From contig JBBAFU010000006.1 of assembly GCA_041655275.1 (NCBI GenBank), positions 109,061-173,060 on the forward strand: a stretch of DNA of 64,000 nt, given 5' to 3'. Shown in pieces: positions 10,216 to 19,730 of the stretch. Each line of letters begins with the position of its first letter. The stretch's first letter is position 1. Origin of the DNA: JAJYRX01 sp041655275. Lineage in GTDB: Bacteria > Pseudomonadota > Gammaproteobacteria > Burkholderiales > Burkholderiaceae_B. A program made the translations under genes and the position numbers. The notes under the pieces were generated by a model, which ran no database searches, had not been told where the DNA came from, and saw only the letters and a program-made list of their open reading frames with translations.

Positions 10216-13200
10216 TCAGGTTTCGGCATCATGCGTCCCGGCCATCTGCAAGGCAGATGCCATGTCGACGGCGACGATGCGCGATACCCCCTCTTCCTGC
10301 ATGGTAACCCCGATCAGCTGGCGGGCCATCTGCATGGCAATTTTATTATGGGAAATGAACAGAAATTGTGTCTGTTCGCTCATGCGTTCAACCAGACGGC
10401 AATAGCGCTCGGTATTGGCGTCGTCCAGCGGCGCATCGACCTCGTCCAGCAGGCAGAAAGGTGCCGGATTGAGCCGGAACAGGGCAAACACCAGGGCTAT
10501 GGCGGCAAGCGCCTTCTCACCGCCCGAAAGCAGGTGAATCGTCGTGTTGCGCTTGCCCGGCGGCTGCGCCATGACCTGCACGCCGGCATCCAGGATCTCC
10601 TCGCCCGTCAGCACCAGACGCGCCTGGCCGCCCCCGAAAAGCTGCGGGAACAGCGCGGCAAAATGCCGGTTGGCCTCATCGAAGCTGGCCGCCAGGCGTG
10701 CGCGCGTCTCGGCATCGATGCGCGCAATGGCATCCTGAAGCGTTTGCATGGCCTGGTCCAGATCGTCGTGCTGCGACTGCAGAAAGCCCTGGCGCTCGCG
10801 CGCCCGCGCCAGCTCATCGGGCGCCGCCAGGTTCACTGCGCCCATGGCGTCGAGCTGTCGCGTCAGGCGTCTCACCTGCGCACGCAGGCCATCGGCCGAG
10901 CGTTGCCCGGCCGGCGCGCCGGCAAGCGCCGTACGCAGGGCGCTGCGATCGGCGCCGGCCTCATCGAGCTGCGCGGCCAGCCGGGCGGCATTCAGGCGTG
11001 CGGCCTGTTCCGCCAGCTGCGCCTCGCTCAGGGCCTGACGGGCCGGCTCGAGCGCGCGCTCCACCTGCAGGCGCGCCTCGTCGGCCTCGCGCAGCCGGAC
11101 GGCAGCCGTTTCGTGATCCCGGCGTACACGCCCCAGCACCATCTCGCACTCCTGGCGCTGCAGCAGCGCCTGCTGCAGCGCTTCGTCCACGCCGGCATCA
11201 TCCAGACTGCCAAGCTCAAGCGCCAGAGCGTCCAGCGCCTCGTGAATACGCGCAGCGTGCGCCTGCGCCAGCAACTGCGCCTCCTCAAGCGCCGCCACCC
11301 GCGAACGTGCCGTTTCACAATCGTGCCGGGCCGCCTGCACCTCGCGCTCAAGCGCACGCCCCTGCTCACGCGCCGCCGCCAGACCAGCCTGTGCCTGTTG
11401 CGCCGCATGACGCGCCCCTGCCAGCCCGGCCTCATCCGCCCGGCGCTCCTGCGCCAGCGCCTCGCAGCGTTGCGCAAGCCCTGCATCCTCGCTTTCCAGC
11501 TGGGCACGCTGCGCCTTCGCATCGGCCAGTTCCGCCTGCAGGCGCGCTGCCAGCTCGCCGGCCCTTTCCTGCGCCTGCTGCAGGCGGCCGAGCGCAAGCT
11601 GGCGGCGATGCCTTTCCTCGCGGGCGCTCGCACGCGCACTGCGGGCCGCCTCCAGCGCTTGCGCCTGACGACGCACTTCGATCCGGGCCTGCCGGGCCTG
11701 CTCCCCCGCCTGCTCACAGGCCCGGGCCGCAGCTGCAGCCTCGGCTTCCAGCGACACCAGCCGGGTACGTCGCGCCAACAGGCCCGACTGATCCGATTCC
11801 GGCGCATGCAGCCGCACGCTCATGGCATCAATCACATGGCCGTCGGGCAGCACGATGCACTGCCCGCGATCCAGTGCATCACGGCGCGCAAGCGCATCCT
11901 CCCAGGTGGCACAGACGTACACGCCGTGCAGCCAGTGCGACAGCAATGTCTGCAGTTGCGCGTCCGCAGCGCTCACGTGATCGAGCAGGGGCACGGCCCC
12001 TTCCAGGGCGTCGGCTGGGGTTGCGGCTGTGGCCGCGACCGTATCCCGCAGCGCGTAGACGCTGATGCGCGCAGGCGGCTGCAGGTCCGGCAAGCGCTTC
12101 AATGACGCCGGAGCATCGACACCCACAGCCGCCAGACGTTCCTGCAAAACGGCCTCGAGCGCAGTTTCCCAGCCGGTGGCAACGCGCAGCAGCGTCCATA
12201 GCGGCGGCGCATCGGCAAGCCCGGCCGCCGCCAGCCAGCCTGTCAGCCGCCCTCTGGCCCGGGCGCTTTCCTGCATGGCCTGCAAGCCGGCAATCTCGGC
12301 GCGCAACGCCAGCAGGGTCTGCTCGAACTCGCGCAGCCGTGCCTGCGCCCGTGCGTGCGCCTGCTCCAGATCCGGCAGGACCGTCTCGCACTGTTTCACA
12401 TGTTCGGCGGCCTGCGCTTCCTGCGTATCCGCCTGCCGCAGCGACTGCTCCAGTGCCTGCAGGTCTTCGGCGGCGGGAAGCCGGACGGCTGCCTTCTCGA
12501 CCTCGAGGCGTTCCTGACGTGCGGCAAGCGCCTGATGCTGGCGTTGCACCGACTGCAAGGCCTGCATCGCCAGCGCATGTTCGCGCTCACTGTCGGCCCC
12601 GCGACGACGCGCCTGCTCCAGGGCATGCCCGGCCTCGGCAGCCGTCTTCTCGAGCGCAGGCAGGGCCTGCGCCGCCTTGCCCAGGCGTGCTTCGCCACGC
12701 ATCAGTACCTGCCGGCTGTCCTCGACCTGGCGCGCCGCCTGCCCGCCCTGCGCGCTCCTGTGCGCCTGATCCGCCTGCCATTGGCGCTGCTGCCCCTGCA
12801 GATCCGCCTGCTGACGCGCAATGTGCCGGCGCATATCGCCAATGCGGCGTTGCTCGGCCTCCAGCCGGCCGACTTCCGCACCGGCCTGGTAGAGGCGCCC
12901 CTGGGCCTCATGCACCGTCTCGCCGGCCTCATGCCACGCCTGGCGCAGCGTTTCGGCCCCGGCCTGCTGCGCGCGCAGGTCGGCCGTCATGGCCTCAAGC
13001 TGTATCCGGCGCTCTTGCAGCGCGCGCGCAAGCGATGCCTGATCGGCGCGCGCCGCATCCTCCTGCACCAGCCACGCCAGCGCTTCCTTTTCACGGCGCT
13101 CGGCCTGCAGGGCCTGATGGCGCTGCGCCTGTTCCGACTGTGACTGCAGCCGGACCAGCTGATCCTCGAGCTCGTGCAGGATATCTGCAACGCGCAGCAG

Positions 13201-13770
13201 ATTATCCCGGGTCTCGCGCAGACGCTGCTGCGCCTCCCGGCGCCTTTCCTTGTAGCGTGTGACACCGGCCGCCTCTTCCAGGGTGTTGCGCAGATCTTCC
13301 GGCCGGGCTTCAATCAGGCGGTTGATCATGCCCTGGCCGATGATGGCATACCCGCGCGCACCCAGGCCGGTACCCAGGAAGACATCATGCACGTCACGCC
13401 GGCGCACGGTCTGGCCATTGATCACGTACTGGCTGGCACCATCGCGCGCCAGCACCCGGCGGATGGCGATTTCAGCGTAGGCTCCCCAGGCGCCGGTGAC
13501 CCGTCCGGATGAATTGTCGAAAACCAGCTCCACCGAAGCGCGGGCGGCAGGCTTGCGTCCGGCCGAGCCGTTGAAGATCACATCCTGCATGGACTCGCCG
13601 CGCAGCTCGGAGGCGCGGCTCTCGCCCAGCACCCAGCGCACGGCATCAATGATGTTCGACTTGCCGCAGCCGTTGGGACCCACAACGCCCACCAGCCGGC
13701 CCGGCGTGGCGATGCGCGTGGGCTCCGCGAAGGACTTGAAGCCGGCAAGCTTGATCTGAGTCAGGTGCAC
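10216..13770 (-). CDS. smc: Chromosome segregation ATPase SMC
   Basis: Structural maintenance of chromosomes protein, the ATPase that organises and helps segregate the nucleoid with ScpA/ScpB. The GTG start gives VHLTQIKLAGFKSF, the usual SMC opening, so a 48-codon upstream extension is discarded; the result is 1,184 residues. The head has Walker A GPNGCGKSN near residue 35. Long Glu/Gln/Ala-rich coiled coils flank a hinge around residues 510-660. The C-terminal head has the LSGGEKALAAIAL signature and CLLDEVDAPLDDAN Walker B. It is the first gene of the smc-zipA-ligA operon, with a 67-base gap to zipA, and is divergent from lplT. Confidence 0.97.
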   Translation of the reverse strand: MHLTQIKLAGFKSFAEPTRIATPGRLVGVVGPNGCGKSNIIDAVRWVLGESRASELRGESMQDVIFNGSAGRKPAARASVELVFDNSSGRVTGAWGAYAEIAIRRVLARDGASQYVINGQTVRRRDVHDVFLGTGLGARGYAIIGQGMINRLIEARPEDLRNTLEEAAGVTRYKERRREAQQRLRETRDNLLRVADILHELEDQLVRLQSQSEQAQRHQALQAERREKEALAWLVQEDAARADQASLARALQERRIQLEAMTADLRAQQAGAETLRQAWHEAGETVHEAQGRLYQAGAEVGRLEAEQRRIGDMRRHIARQQADLQGQQRQWQADQAHRSAQGGQAARQVEDSRQVLMRGEARLGKAAQALPALEKTAAEAGHALEQARRRGADSEREHALAMQALQSVQRQHQALAARQERLEVEKAAVRLPAAEDLQALEQSLRQADTQEAQAAEHVKQCETVLPDLEQAHARAQARLREFEQTLLALRAEIAGLQAMQESARARGRLTGWLAAAGLADAPPLWTLLRVATGWETALEAVLQERLAAVGVDAPASLKRLPDLQPPARISVYALRDTVAATAATPADALEGAVPLLDHVSAADAQLQTLLSHWLHGVYVCATWEDALARRDALDRGQCIVLPDGHVIDAMSVRLHAPESDQSGLLARRTRLVSLEAEAAAAARACEQAGEQARQARIEVRRQAQALEAARSARASAREERHRRQLALGRLQQAQERAGELAARLQAELADAKAQRAQLESEDAGLAQRCEALAQERRADEAGLAGARHAAQQAQAGLAAAREQGRALEREVQAARHDCETARSRVAALEEAQLLAQAHAARIHEALDALALELGSLDDAGVDEALQQALLQRQECEMVLGRVRRDHETAAVRLREADEARLQVERALEPARQALSEAQLAEQAARLNAARLAAQLDEAGADRSALRTALAGAPAGQRSADGLRAQVRRLTRQLDAMGAVNLAAPDELARARERQGFLQSQHDDLDQAMQTLQDAIARIDAETRARLAASFDEANRHFAALFPQLFGGGQARLVLTGEEILDAGVQVMAQPPGKRNTTIHLLSGGEKALAAIALVFALFRLNPAPFCLLDEVDAPLDDANTERYCRLVERMSEQTQFLFISHNKIAMQMARQLIGVTMQEEGVSRIVAVDMASALQMAGTHDAET

Positions 13771-13943
13771 GGGCAAAAAAAGAATGTCGACATGGGTCGG
13801 TATCAGGCATGATACCGCAGCGGCTTGCCTTTTCACCTGCCTGCACTGCTTTTGGAAAAGTGCACTATCATTTCGGGCTGGGCCGTTTGCAGGCACCGGT
13901 CCCGCCGCCATCAAATCCAGCTCCTGCCTGCCGGGATCTTCTA
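13771..13943. promoter_or_regulatory. Divergent smc / lplT intergenic region
   Basis: 173 bases between the GTG of smc and the proposed TTG of lplT, with no credible gene. Both promoters should lie here. An A-rich stretch just upstream of smc may be part of its promoter or ribosome site, but no strong consensus pair stands out. Confidence 0.35.
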
Positions 13944-15257
13944 TTGAACAAAGGCTTTTATCTGGTCATGATTGCGCAGGCACTGTCGTCCGTGGCCGAC
14001 AACGCCCTGCTCATTGCCGCCATCGCCCTGATCGCCGACCTGCAAGGGCCGGACTGGATGGTGCCCCTCATGAAATGGTGGTTCGCCATGGCCTATGTGG
14101 CCCTGGCGGCCTTTGTCGGCGCGTTTGCCGATGCCTACCCGAAAGGGCAGGTCATGTTCATCACGAACGCCATCAAGATCCTGGGCTGTCTGCTCATGTT
14201 CTGCTACCAGCTGCTCTGGCTGGATCAGCCCCAGCAGCTGCTTCTGGTTTTCTGCGCCTATACCCTGGTCGGTGTGGGTGCGGCCGCATATTCGCCGGCA
14301 AAGTACGGCATTGTCACCGAAATGCTGGAACCCGCCCAGCTCGTCAAGGGCAACAGCTGGATAGAAGGGCTGACGGTGCTGTCCATCATCGCGGGCACGG
14401 TCATCGGCGGCATCCTCATCAACCCGACCGTATCGGCCATGCTGCTCAATGGCTCGCCCGTGGGCCTGGTCGCACGCGACCGGGCCGAAGCGGCCATTCT
14501 CATCATCAGCCTGATCTATCTGGCGGCGGCGCTCACCAATCTGATGATTCCACAGACAGGCGTGGTCTATCCGCGCCAGGAAACCCGTCCGCTGCGGCTG
14601 ATGCGCCGCTTCCTGTTCTATGTACGCATTCTCTGGGGCGACCGCCTGGGACAGATCTCGCTTGCGGTCACGACGCTGTTCTGGGGTGCGGGCGCCACCC
14701 TGCAGTTCATCGTCATCGAGTGGGGCGCGCGCCACCTGGGCTATCGCCTGGACCAGGCATCCATCCTGATGGGTGTGGCCGCCATCGGCACCGTCATCGG
14801 CGCCATGCTGGCCGGACGCGTACCCTTGAAGAAGGCCTTGTCCGTCCTGCCCATGGGCGCGCTCATGGGGCTTTCCGTGATGCTCATGACACGCGTGCAC
14901 GAGCCCTGGGCCGTCTACGGCGTATTGCTGCTCATCGGCGCACTGTCGGGCTTCTTCGTGGTTCCCATGAACGCCCTGCTGCAGCATCGCGGCCATTACC
15001 TGCTGTCCGCCGGCCACTCCATCGCCGTGCAGAACTTCAACGAACAGACCAACATCCTGCTGATGCTGGCCGTCTACAGCCTGATGCTGTGGATGGACCT
15101 GCACATCAACACCATCATCATCATCTTCGGCACGCTGGTTGCCGCCCTGATGGGCCTCATCATCCTGTGGAACCGGCACAATCACAGGGTCTGTCCCGGG
15201 CTGGCGCAGAGCATAGGCCAGGCCGGTCATGGCAAGGCCCTCAGCCGGGATCAGTAA
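13944..15257 (+). CDS. lplT: Lysophospholipid transporter LplT (MFS)
   Basis: Inner-membrane major-facilitator protein that flips lysophospholipids inward for re-acylation. It has about 12 hydrophobic segments over 437 residues. The opening (M/L)NKGFYLVMIAQALSSVADN and the segment AYTLVGVGAAAYSPAKYGI are typical of LplT. A TTG start is proposed because family similarity begins exactly there and GGGA lies seven bases upstream. An in-frame ATG 45 codons earlier gives a non-conserved Pro-rich leader. The usual partner acyltransferase gene (aas) is not adjacent here. The last 17 bases overlap the end of the convergent uracil-DNA glycosylase gene. Confidence 0.88.
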   Translation: MNKGFYLVMIAQALSSVADNALLIAAIALIADLQGPDWMVPLMKWWFAMAYVALAAFVGAFADAYPKGQVMFITNAIKILGCLLMFCYQLLWLDQPQQLLLVFCAYTLVGVGAAAYSPAKYGIVTEMLEPAQLVKGNSWIEGLTVLSIIAGTVIGGILINPTVSAMLLNGSPVGLVARDRAEAAILIISLIYLAAALTNLMIPQTGVVYPRQETRPLRLMRRFLFYVRILWGDRLGQISLAVTTLFWGAGATLQFIVIEWGARHLGYRLDQASILMGVAAIGTVIGAMLAGRVPLKKALSVLPMGALMGLSVMLMTRVHEPWAVYGVLLLIGALSGFFVVPMNALLQHRGHYLLSAGHSIAVQNFNEQTNILLMLAVYSLMLWMDLHINTIIIIFGTLVAALMGLIILWNRHNHRVCPGLAQSIGQAGHGKALSRDQ

Positions 15258-16137
15258 GGCTGTCCAGGGCCAGGCAGAGGTCTTCCCAGGCCTCGGCCTT
15301 CTTGCGCGGGTCCATGAGCAGCACGGCCGGATGCCAGGTGGCGATCAGCGGTATCGTCGCCGCAGAGCCGTCATCCAGCCGGTGCACCTTGCCGCGCAAG
15401 ACGTCAAGCGGCGCATCCGACGCCAGCAATGACTGTGCCGCCATGCTTCCCAGGGCCAGCACACAGCGCGGCTGCAGGCGACGCAGCTGCTCGTCGAGCC
15501 AGGGCCGGCAGGCTGCCACCTCTTCCGGCTGCGGGCGACGATTGCCTAGGGGACGACATTTCACCAGATGCGTGAAGAATGCCGTTGCCGGACGTGACCA
15601 GGCCGTCACCGGCAGATGCTCGTGACTGGAAGCCAGGAATTCCACGCGCTGGCCCAGCGCGAGCAGCATGGCATGCAGCAGGCGCCCGGCATCGCCCTGG
15701 AAAGGCAAGCCGCCGGCGTCGTCCTCGCGCGATGGCGCCTCTCCGACGATGAGCCAGTCAGGCCGGCTGAGCGTGCCTGCACCGGGAACAGCCCGGTCCC
15801 GCATCGCTCCCAGGGCGCAGGCACGGCAATCCTGTACCGCCCGGGTCAGTGTCTCCCAGGCGTCATCCGCCAGCGCAGCCACCGCCGCCTTCCCGGCAGC
15901 TTCGGCCTGCCCCGTATCTGCACGCGGGCGCGCAGCAGGCCGGGGCAAGGCTGCCGGCCGGCTGCCGGACCGCATAACACGCGCAGGCTGCGCCGGGACT
16001 GCGGCCGGCGCCGGTGACGCCGGCCGGCCTGCAGCCTTGCCCCGGACCTGGCGAAGGGTGAGGCCCAGCAAAGGCCGGCTCAGGCCGGACTCGACCAGCC
16101 AGGCCTGCTGAAGGGGCGAAGGCCGTGGCGCCTTCAC
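15241..16137 (-). CDS. Family 4 (iron-sulfur) uracil-DNA glycosylase
   Basis: Removes uracil from DNA in base-excision repair. The catalytic domain occupies about residues 95-298. It carries CRAC as the first half of the Fe-S cysteine ligands, the active-site motif GEAPSREDD (GEAPGxxED in the family), further Cys in VKCRPLGNRRP and PRCVLALG, and WHPAVLLMD. About 90 N-terminal residues are Ala/Pro/Arg-rich and low complexity, longer than in thermophilic family 4 enzymes but seen in Burkholderiales. The start is a GTG sharing four bases (GTGA) with the stop of the TsaB-RimI gene, so the two are co-translated. Confidence 0.9.
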   Translation of the reverse strand: MKAPRPSPLQQAWLVESGLSRPLLGLTLRQVRGKAAGRPASPAPAAVPAQPARVMRSGSRPAALPRPAARPRADTGQAEAAGKAAVAALADDAWETLTRAVQDCRACALGAMRDRAVPGAGTLSRPDWLIVGEAPSREDDAGGLPFQGDAGRLLHAMLLALGQRVEFLASSHEHLPVTAWSRPATAFFTHLVKCRPLGNRRPQPEEVAACRPWLDEQLRRLQPRCVLALGSMAAQSLLASDAPLDVLRGKVHRLDDGSAATIPLIATWHPAVLLMDPRKKAEAWEDLCLALDSLTDPG

Positions 16138-17426
16138 GGGGCTTCTCCGCCGGCGTCCAGCCGCTTCTGCATGACACAGGCATGCTCGCGTCGGCCATGG
16201 GGTGCCGGATAGTAGTCCTTGCGTTCGGAGAATGCAGTGAATCCAAGATGATGATAAAAGCCCATGGCCTTGCGATTCGACGGCCGCACCTCCAGCACCA
16301 TGATGTCCAGCCCGCGCTTGCGCGCCACATCTTCGCAGTGCTCGAGCAGCCGGCGACCGATTCCCCGCCCCTGATGATGCGGATCGACACCAATCACCAG
16401 CAGGTGGGCAACGTCAGGCGCCAGCAGGGCCATGCAGAAACCGGCCACCACGTCCCCGAGGCGGACCACCCAGGCCGGATAGCCTGCGCGCAGGCCATCG
16501 GCAAAGTTGCGCCGTGTCCAGGGAAAAGCCTGCACCCTGCCCTCTATATCCGCTACCGCGTCCAGGTGGTTCTCGAGCATGGGAACAATCTCCGGGGCCG
16601 GTGAGGACGTCGCTGCCGCCGCCGGCGCCCGGGATTGTGCAACACGGGGATTGCCGCCGGCGCCCCGGGCGCGCTCGGCCGTCGTATAGGCCACCTTGTC
16701 GCGCACATACAGCGGCATCGCCGCCTCGGGATCCCGCCCTTCGCCGCGCGCATGAGCGGCACACGCCAGGTGGGCAATAGCCGCAGCCTCGGGCCGTTCC
16801 TGCGCATGCAGCACGACGCCTTCTGCAGCCTGCAGGGCCTGCGCCAATGCGGAATGTACGCGCAGGGCATCCCCGCAGCAGACAAGGGATGACCCCGCCG
16901 TACGCCCCCAGTCGGCAAGCCGGGGCTGCAGCCATTCAAACGCCTGGCCGGCATCGATGAGCACAGGCGTCTGAAGCGTCTGCCAGGGCGCACCCGCGAC
17001 GACGGGAACCTGATAGACTGCGAGGTAAATCTCGTCCATGCGAGCGTCCTGCATACAGATGTAGACATCGCCCGCCCGGCCACCCGCTTCGCGCCCATGA
17101 TGCGCGGCAGCAGCCAGGGCAAGCAGGGACGACAGCCCGATGACGGGCAGCGCCAGCCCAAAGGCAATGCCCTGGGCCACACCGCAAGCCAGACGCAGGC
17201 CGGTGAAGCCGCCGGGTCCCTGCCCAAACGCGATGGCGGTCAGTGCATGCCGATCCACCTGCGCCTGTGCAAGTACCTGATCGACCAGACCCAGTACATG
17301 CTCGGCATGGCCGGCCACACCGTCATGTGCAGCCAGTGTCAGGCGGTTCCCACCGGCGCCGCAAGACAGCAGGGCCACATCACAGACGTGTGTGGAAGTT
17401 TCGATAGCCAGGAAATATTGGTCCAT
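16134..17426 (-). CDS. Fused TsaB / RimI protein
   Basis: A single 430-residue frame combines two usually separate proteins. Residues 1 to about 245 are TsaB, the scaffold of the complex that makes threonylcarbamoyladenosine at tRNA position 37. They show AIETSTHVCDVALL, GQGPGGFTGLRL and the closing PLYVRDKVAYT. An Ala/Pro-rich linker (about 246-278) follows. From about 279 comes a GNAT acetyltransferase of RimI type, with the acetyl-CoA loop HHQGRGIGRRLLEH and LEVRPSNRKAMGFYHHLGF; RimI acetylates the N-terminus of ribosomal protein S18. The start is the ATG of MDQYFLAIE, since the 47 upstream codons look non-coding. It is divergent from the response regulator. Confidence 0.9.
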   Translation of the reverse strand: MDQYFLAIETSTHVCDVALLSCGAGGNRLTLAAHDGVAGHAEHVLGLVDQVLAQAQVDRHALTAIAFGQGPGGFTGLRLACGVAQGIAFGLALPVIGLSSLLALAAAAHHGREAGGRAGDVYICMQDARMDEIYLAVYQVPVVAGAPWQTLQTPVLIDAGQAFEWLQPRLADWGRTAGSSLVCCGDALRVHSALAQALQAAEGVVLHAQERPEAAAIAHLACAAHARGEGRDPEAAMPLYVRDKVAYTTAERARGAGGNPRVAQSRAPAAAATSSPAPEIVPMLENHLDAVADIEGRVQAFPWTRRNFADGLRAGYPAWVVRLGDVVAGFCMALLAPDVAHLLVIGVDPHHQGRGIGRRLLEHCEDVARKRGLDIMVLEVRPSNRKAMGFYHHLGFTAFSERKDYYPAPHGRREHACVMQKRLDAGGEAP

Positions 17427-17509
17427 ATCTGCTATTTTACGCCTAGACAAAATGTCGATTTTGGCAAATCCCACTGTACGAATCCCTTGGTTCCTGTTAC
17501 ATTTTCCCC

Positions 17510-18244
17510 ATGAGCAAATCAACCCAAAGCCTGAGCAAGAAAATCCTCGTCGTCGATGATGACGCACGCCTTCGCGACCTCTTGCGTCGCTACCTGTCGG
17601 ACCAGGGCTTCAATGTCTATGTGGCCGAAGACAGCCGCGAAATGAGCAAGCTGTGGCAGCGCGAGCATTTCGACCTGCTTGTGCTCGACCTCATGCTGCC
17701 GGGAGAGGACGGCCTGTCCATCTGCCGGCGCCTGCGCGGCGGACACGACAACACGCCCATCATGATCCTGACCGCCAAGGCGGAAGACATCGACCGCATC
17801 GTCGGGCTCGAGATGGGCGCAGACGACTACCTCACCAAGCCGTTCAATCCCCGCGAACTGCTGGCGCGCATCAACGCCATCCTGCGACGCCGTGGTACGG
17901 AAGAACATCCGGGTGCCCCCAGCCAGGAAAACGAATCCGTCACCTTCGGACCCTATGTGCTCAACCTGTCCACGCGCACGCTCATTCGCAACGGCGAGCC
18001 CGTGCCCATCACGACGGGCGAGTTCTCTGTACTCAAGGTCTTCGCACGCCACCCCAAGGTTCCGCTGTCGCGCGACAAGCTCATGGAACTGGCACGCGGG
18101 CGCGAATATGAAGCCTTTGACCGCAGTCTGGATGTACAGATCTCGCGCCTGCGCAAGCTGATAGAACCCAATCCGTCCAAACCGGTATTCATCCAGACAG
18201 TGTGGGGGCTGGGCTATGTCTTCGTTCCCGACGGCGGCCATTAG
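17510..18244 (+). CDS. ompR: OmpR-family response regulator (RisA-like)
   Basis: DNA-binding response regulator of 244 residues. The receiver domain (about 10-125) has the acidic pair Asp16/Asp17, phosphoacceptor Asp60 in LLVLDLMLPGEDG, Thr/Ala of ILTAKAED and the conserved Lys of YLTKPF. A winged-helix effector domain (about 145-240) contains DVQISRLRKLIE and TVWGLGYVF. It closely resembles Bordetella RisA and enteric OmpR. The sensor kinase begins 28 bases downstream, so the pair is an operon. In relatives such regulators act on porins and acid, Mg or osmotic stress genes; a porin lies 24 kb away, but any link is inference. Confidence 0.93.
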   Translation: MSKSTQSLSKKILVVDDDARLRDLLRRYLSDQGFNVYVAEDSREMSKLWQREHFDLLVLDLMLPGEDGLSICRRLRGGHDNTPIMILTAKAEDIDRIVGLEMGADDYLTKPFNPRELLARINAILRRRGTEEHPGAPSQENESVTFGPYVLNLSTRTLIRNGEPVPITTGEFSVLKVFARHPKVPLSRDKLMELARGREYEAFDRSLDVQISRLRKLIEPNPSKPVFIQTVWGLGYVFVPDGGH

Positions 18245-18272
18245 GCGCGCTGCCTGCTGCTAGGGCCCGGCC

Positions 18273-19688
18273 GTGCCCGACACGGATACCGGATGGCGCG
18301 GCCTGCGCCGGCGTATTGCTTCCCATTTCCGCCTGGGGCTGTTTGGCAGCACCTTTGCCGTGCTGACGGCGCTGATGGTCATCAGCCTCATTGTCTGGCT
18401 GCAGGTCTTCTTCAGTGTCGAGGAAGGGCCGCGCGCACAACAGATTGCGCAACGCGTGGCCACAGCAGTCAGCATCACGCGCTCGGCGCTGATCTACACC
18501 GCGCCCGAAATGCGCCCCGCCCTGCTGCTCGATCTGGCCACCAAGGAAAACCTGCGCGTGCACGCCATGCACGACAGCGATGTGCGCGCGCCGCTGCCGC
18601 CCAAGCGCTACTGGTCGCGCGTGGCCAACCAGATTCGCGAACGCCTGGGCATGCAGACCCAGATCAGCTGGGCGGTCAACGAAATGCCCGGCATCTGGAT
18701 CAGTTTCGAGATCGACGACAAACCTTACTGGCTGGTCTTCGATCAGGAGCTGTTGCGGGCCACCTCCCGCGTCGAGTGGCTGGGCTGGGGCGCCACCGCC
18801 CTGTTCCTGGCAGTGGTTGGCGCCATGTTCAGCACGCGCCTGGTGAACCGCCCTCTGGCCGAGCTCATCCGCACCGCGCGCCAGCTGGCACGCGGCCAGA
18901 CCCCGTCGCCCCTGCCCGAACAGGGGCCGGCCGAAATCCGCGAGCTCAATATCGCCTTCAACCGCATGGTGCGCGACATCCGGCGCACGGAAAGCGATCG
19001 CGAACTCATGCTTGCCGGTATTTCACACGACCTGCGCACACCCCTGGCACGCATGCGTCTTGAAATCGAAATGAGCAACATCGGCGAAGAGGCCGGCCAG
19101 GCCATCGATACGGATCTGGCCCAGATCGACTACACCATAGAACAGCTCATGGGCTATGCACGGCCGGCCGGCATTGCACCCGGTGAAGGCGTGGACATCA
19201 CGGCCGTGCTGCGCGAGGTGGTCGACCGGGAAAGTGTGCTGACGCGCAATCAGGGCGGACGGCTGGATGCCAGCATCGCCCCCGGACTGGTGGCGCGCAT
19301 CAGCGCGCACGACCTCAAGCGCATCATGAGCAACCTGATCGAAAACGCACGCCGCTACGGACGCAGTGCCCTGAGCGATACGGTTCATATCCGCGTCACG
19401 GCGGCCGGGCGCGAGCGTGACATCGTGATCCGTCTGACCGATGACGGTCCGGGCATTGCCCATGAACAGATCGAGACCCTGCTGCGGCCCTTCTCGCGGG
19501 GCGAGCTGGCACGCACCGGCGTCAGCGGCACCGGCCTGGGTCTGGCCATCGTCGAACGTCTGCTCTATCAGGTCGGCGGCACGCTGGAGCTGCTGCCCAA
19601 TACGCCCAGCGGCCTGGTGGCGCGCATCACCCTGCCGCGCGTGCGACCCGCTTCGGCACACCCGGGAATTGGCGTAGAATCGGTCTGA
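18273..19688 (+). CDS. EnvZ/RisS-like sensor histidine kinase
   Basis: Inner-membrane sensor kinase of 471 residues, partner of the upstream OmpR-type regulator. The first membrane segment is at about 20-48, a periplasmic sensor region follows to about 165, then a second membrane segment and a HAMP linker. The H box GISHDLRTPLARMR holds His252. The N box SNLIENARRYG, the G box DDGPGI and GTGLGLAI complete the kinase core. The start is a GTG giving MPDTDTGWRG; it lacks a clear Shine-Dalgarno, so initiation may depend on coupling to ompR. The stimulus cannot be inferred from the sequence. Confidence 0.92.
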   Translation: MPDTDTGWRGLRRRIASHFRLGLFGSTFAVLTALMVISLIVWLQVFFSVEEGPRAQQIAQRVATAVSITRSALIYTAPEMRPALLLDLATKENLRVHAMHDSDVRAPLPPKRYWSRVANQIRERLGMQTQISWAVNEMPGIWISFEIDDKPYWLVFDQELLRATSRVEWLGWGATALFLAVVGAMFSTRLVNRPLAELIRTARQLARGQTPSPLPEQGPAEIRELNIAFNRMVRDIRRTESDRELMLAGISHDLRTPLARMRLEIEMSNIGEEAGQAIDTDLAQIDYTIEQLMGYARPAGIAPGEGVDITAVLREVVDRESVLTRNQGGRLDASIAPGLVARISAHDLKRIMSNLIENARRYGRSALSDTVHIRVTAAGRERDIVIRLTDDGPGIAHEQIETLLRPFSRGELARTGVSGTGLGLAIVERLLYQVGGTLELLPNTPSGLVARITLPRVRPASAHPGIGVESV

Positions 19689-19730
19689 TGTCCCTTGCGC
19701 CCGCGTGGCGCCATGCCATAGAGTCACCGT

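Noticed and set aside
10060..12105. Very long open frames antisense to smc (and similar ones antisense to nuoL, nuoF and ligA)
   Set aside because: They mirror strong genes in high-GC DNA, have skewed Arg/His/Gln composition and no family resemblance or ribosome site; they are codon-bias shadows.
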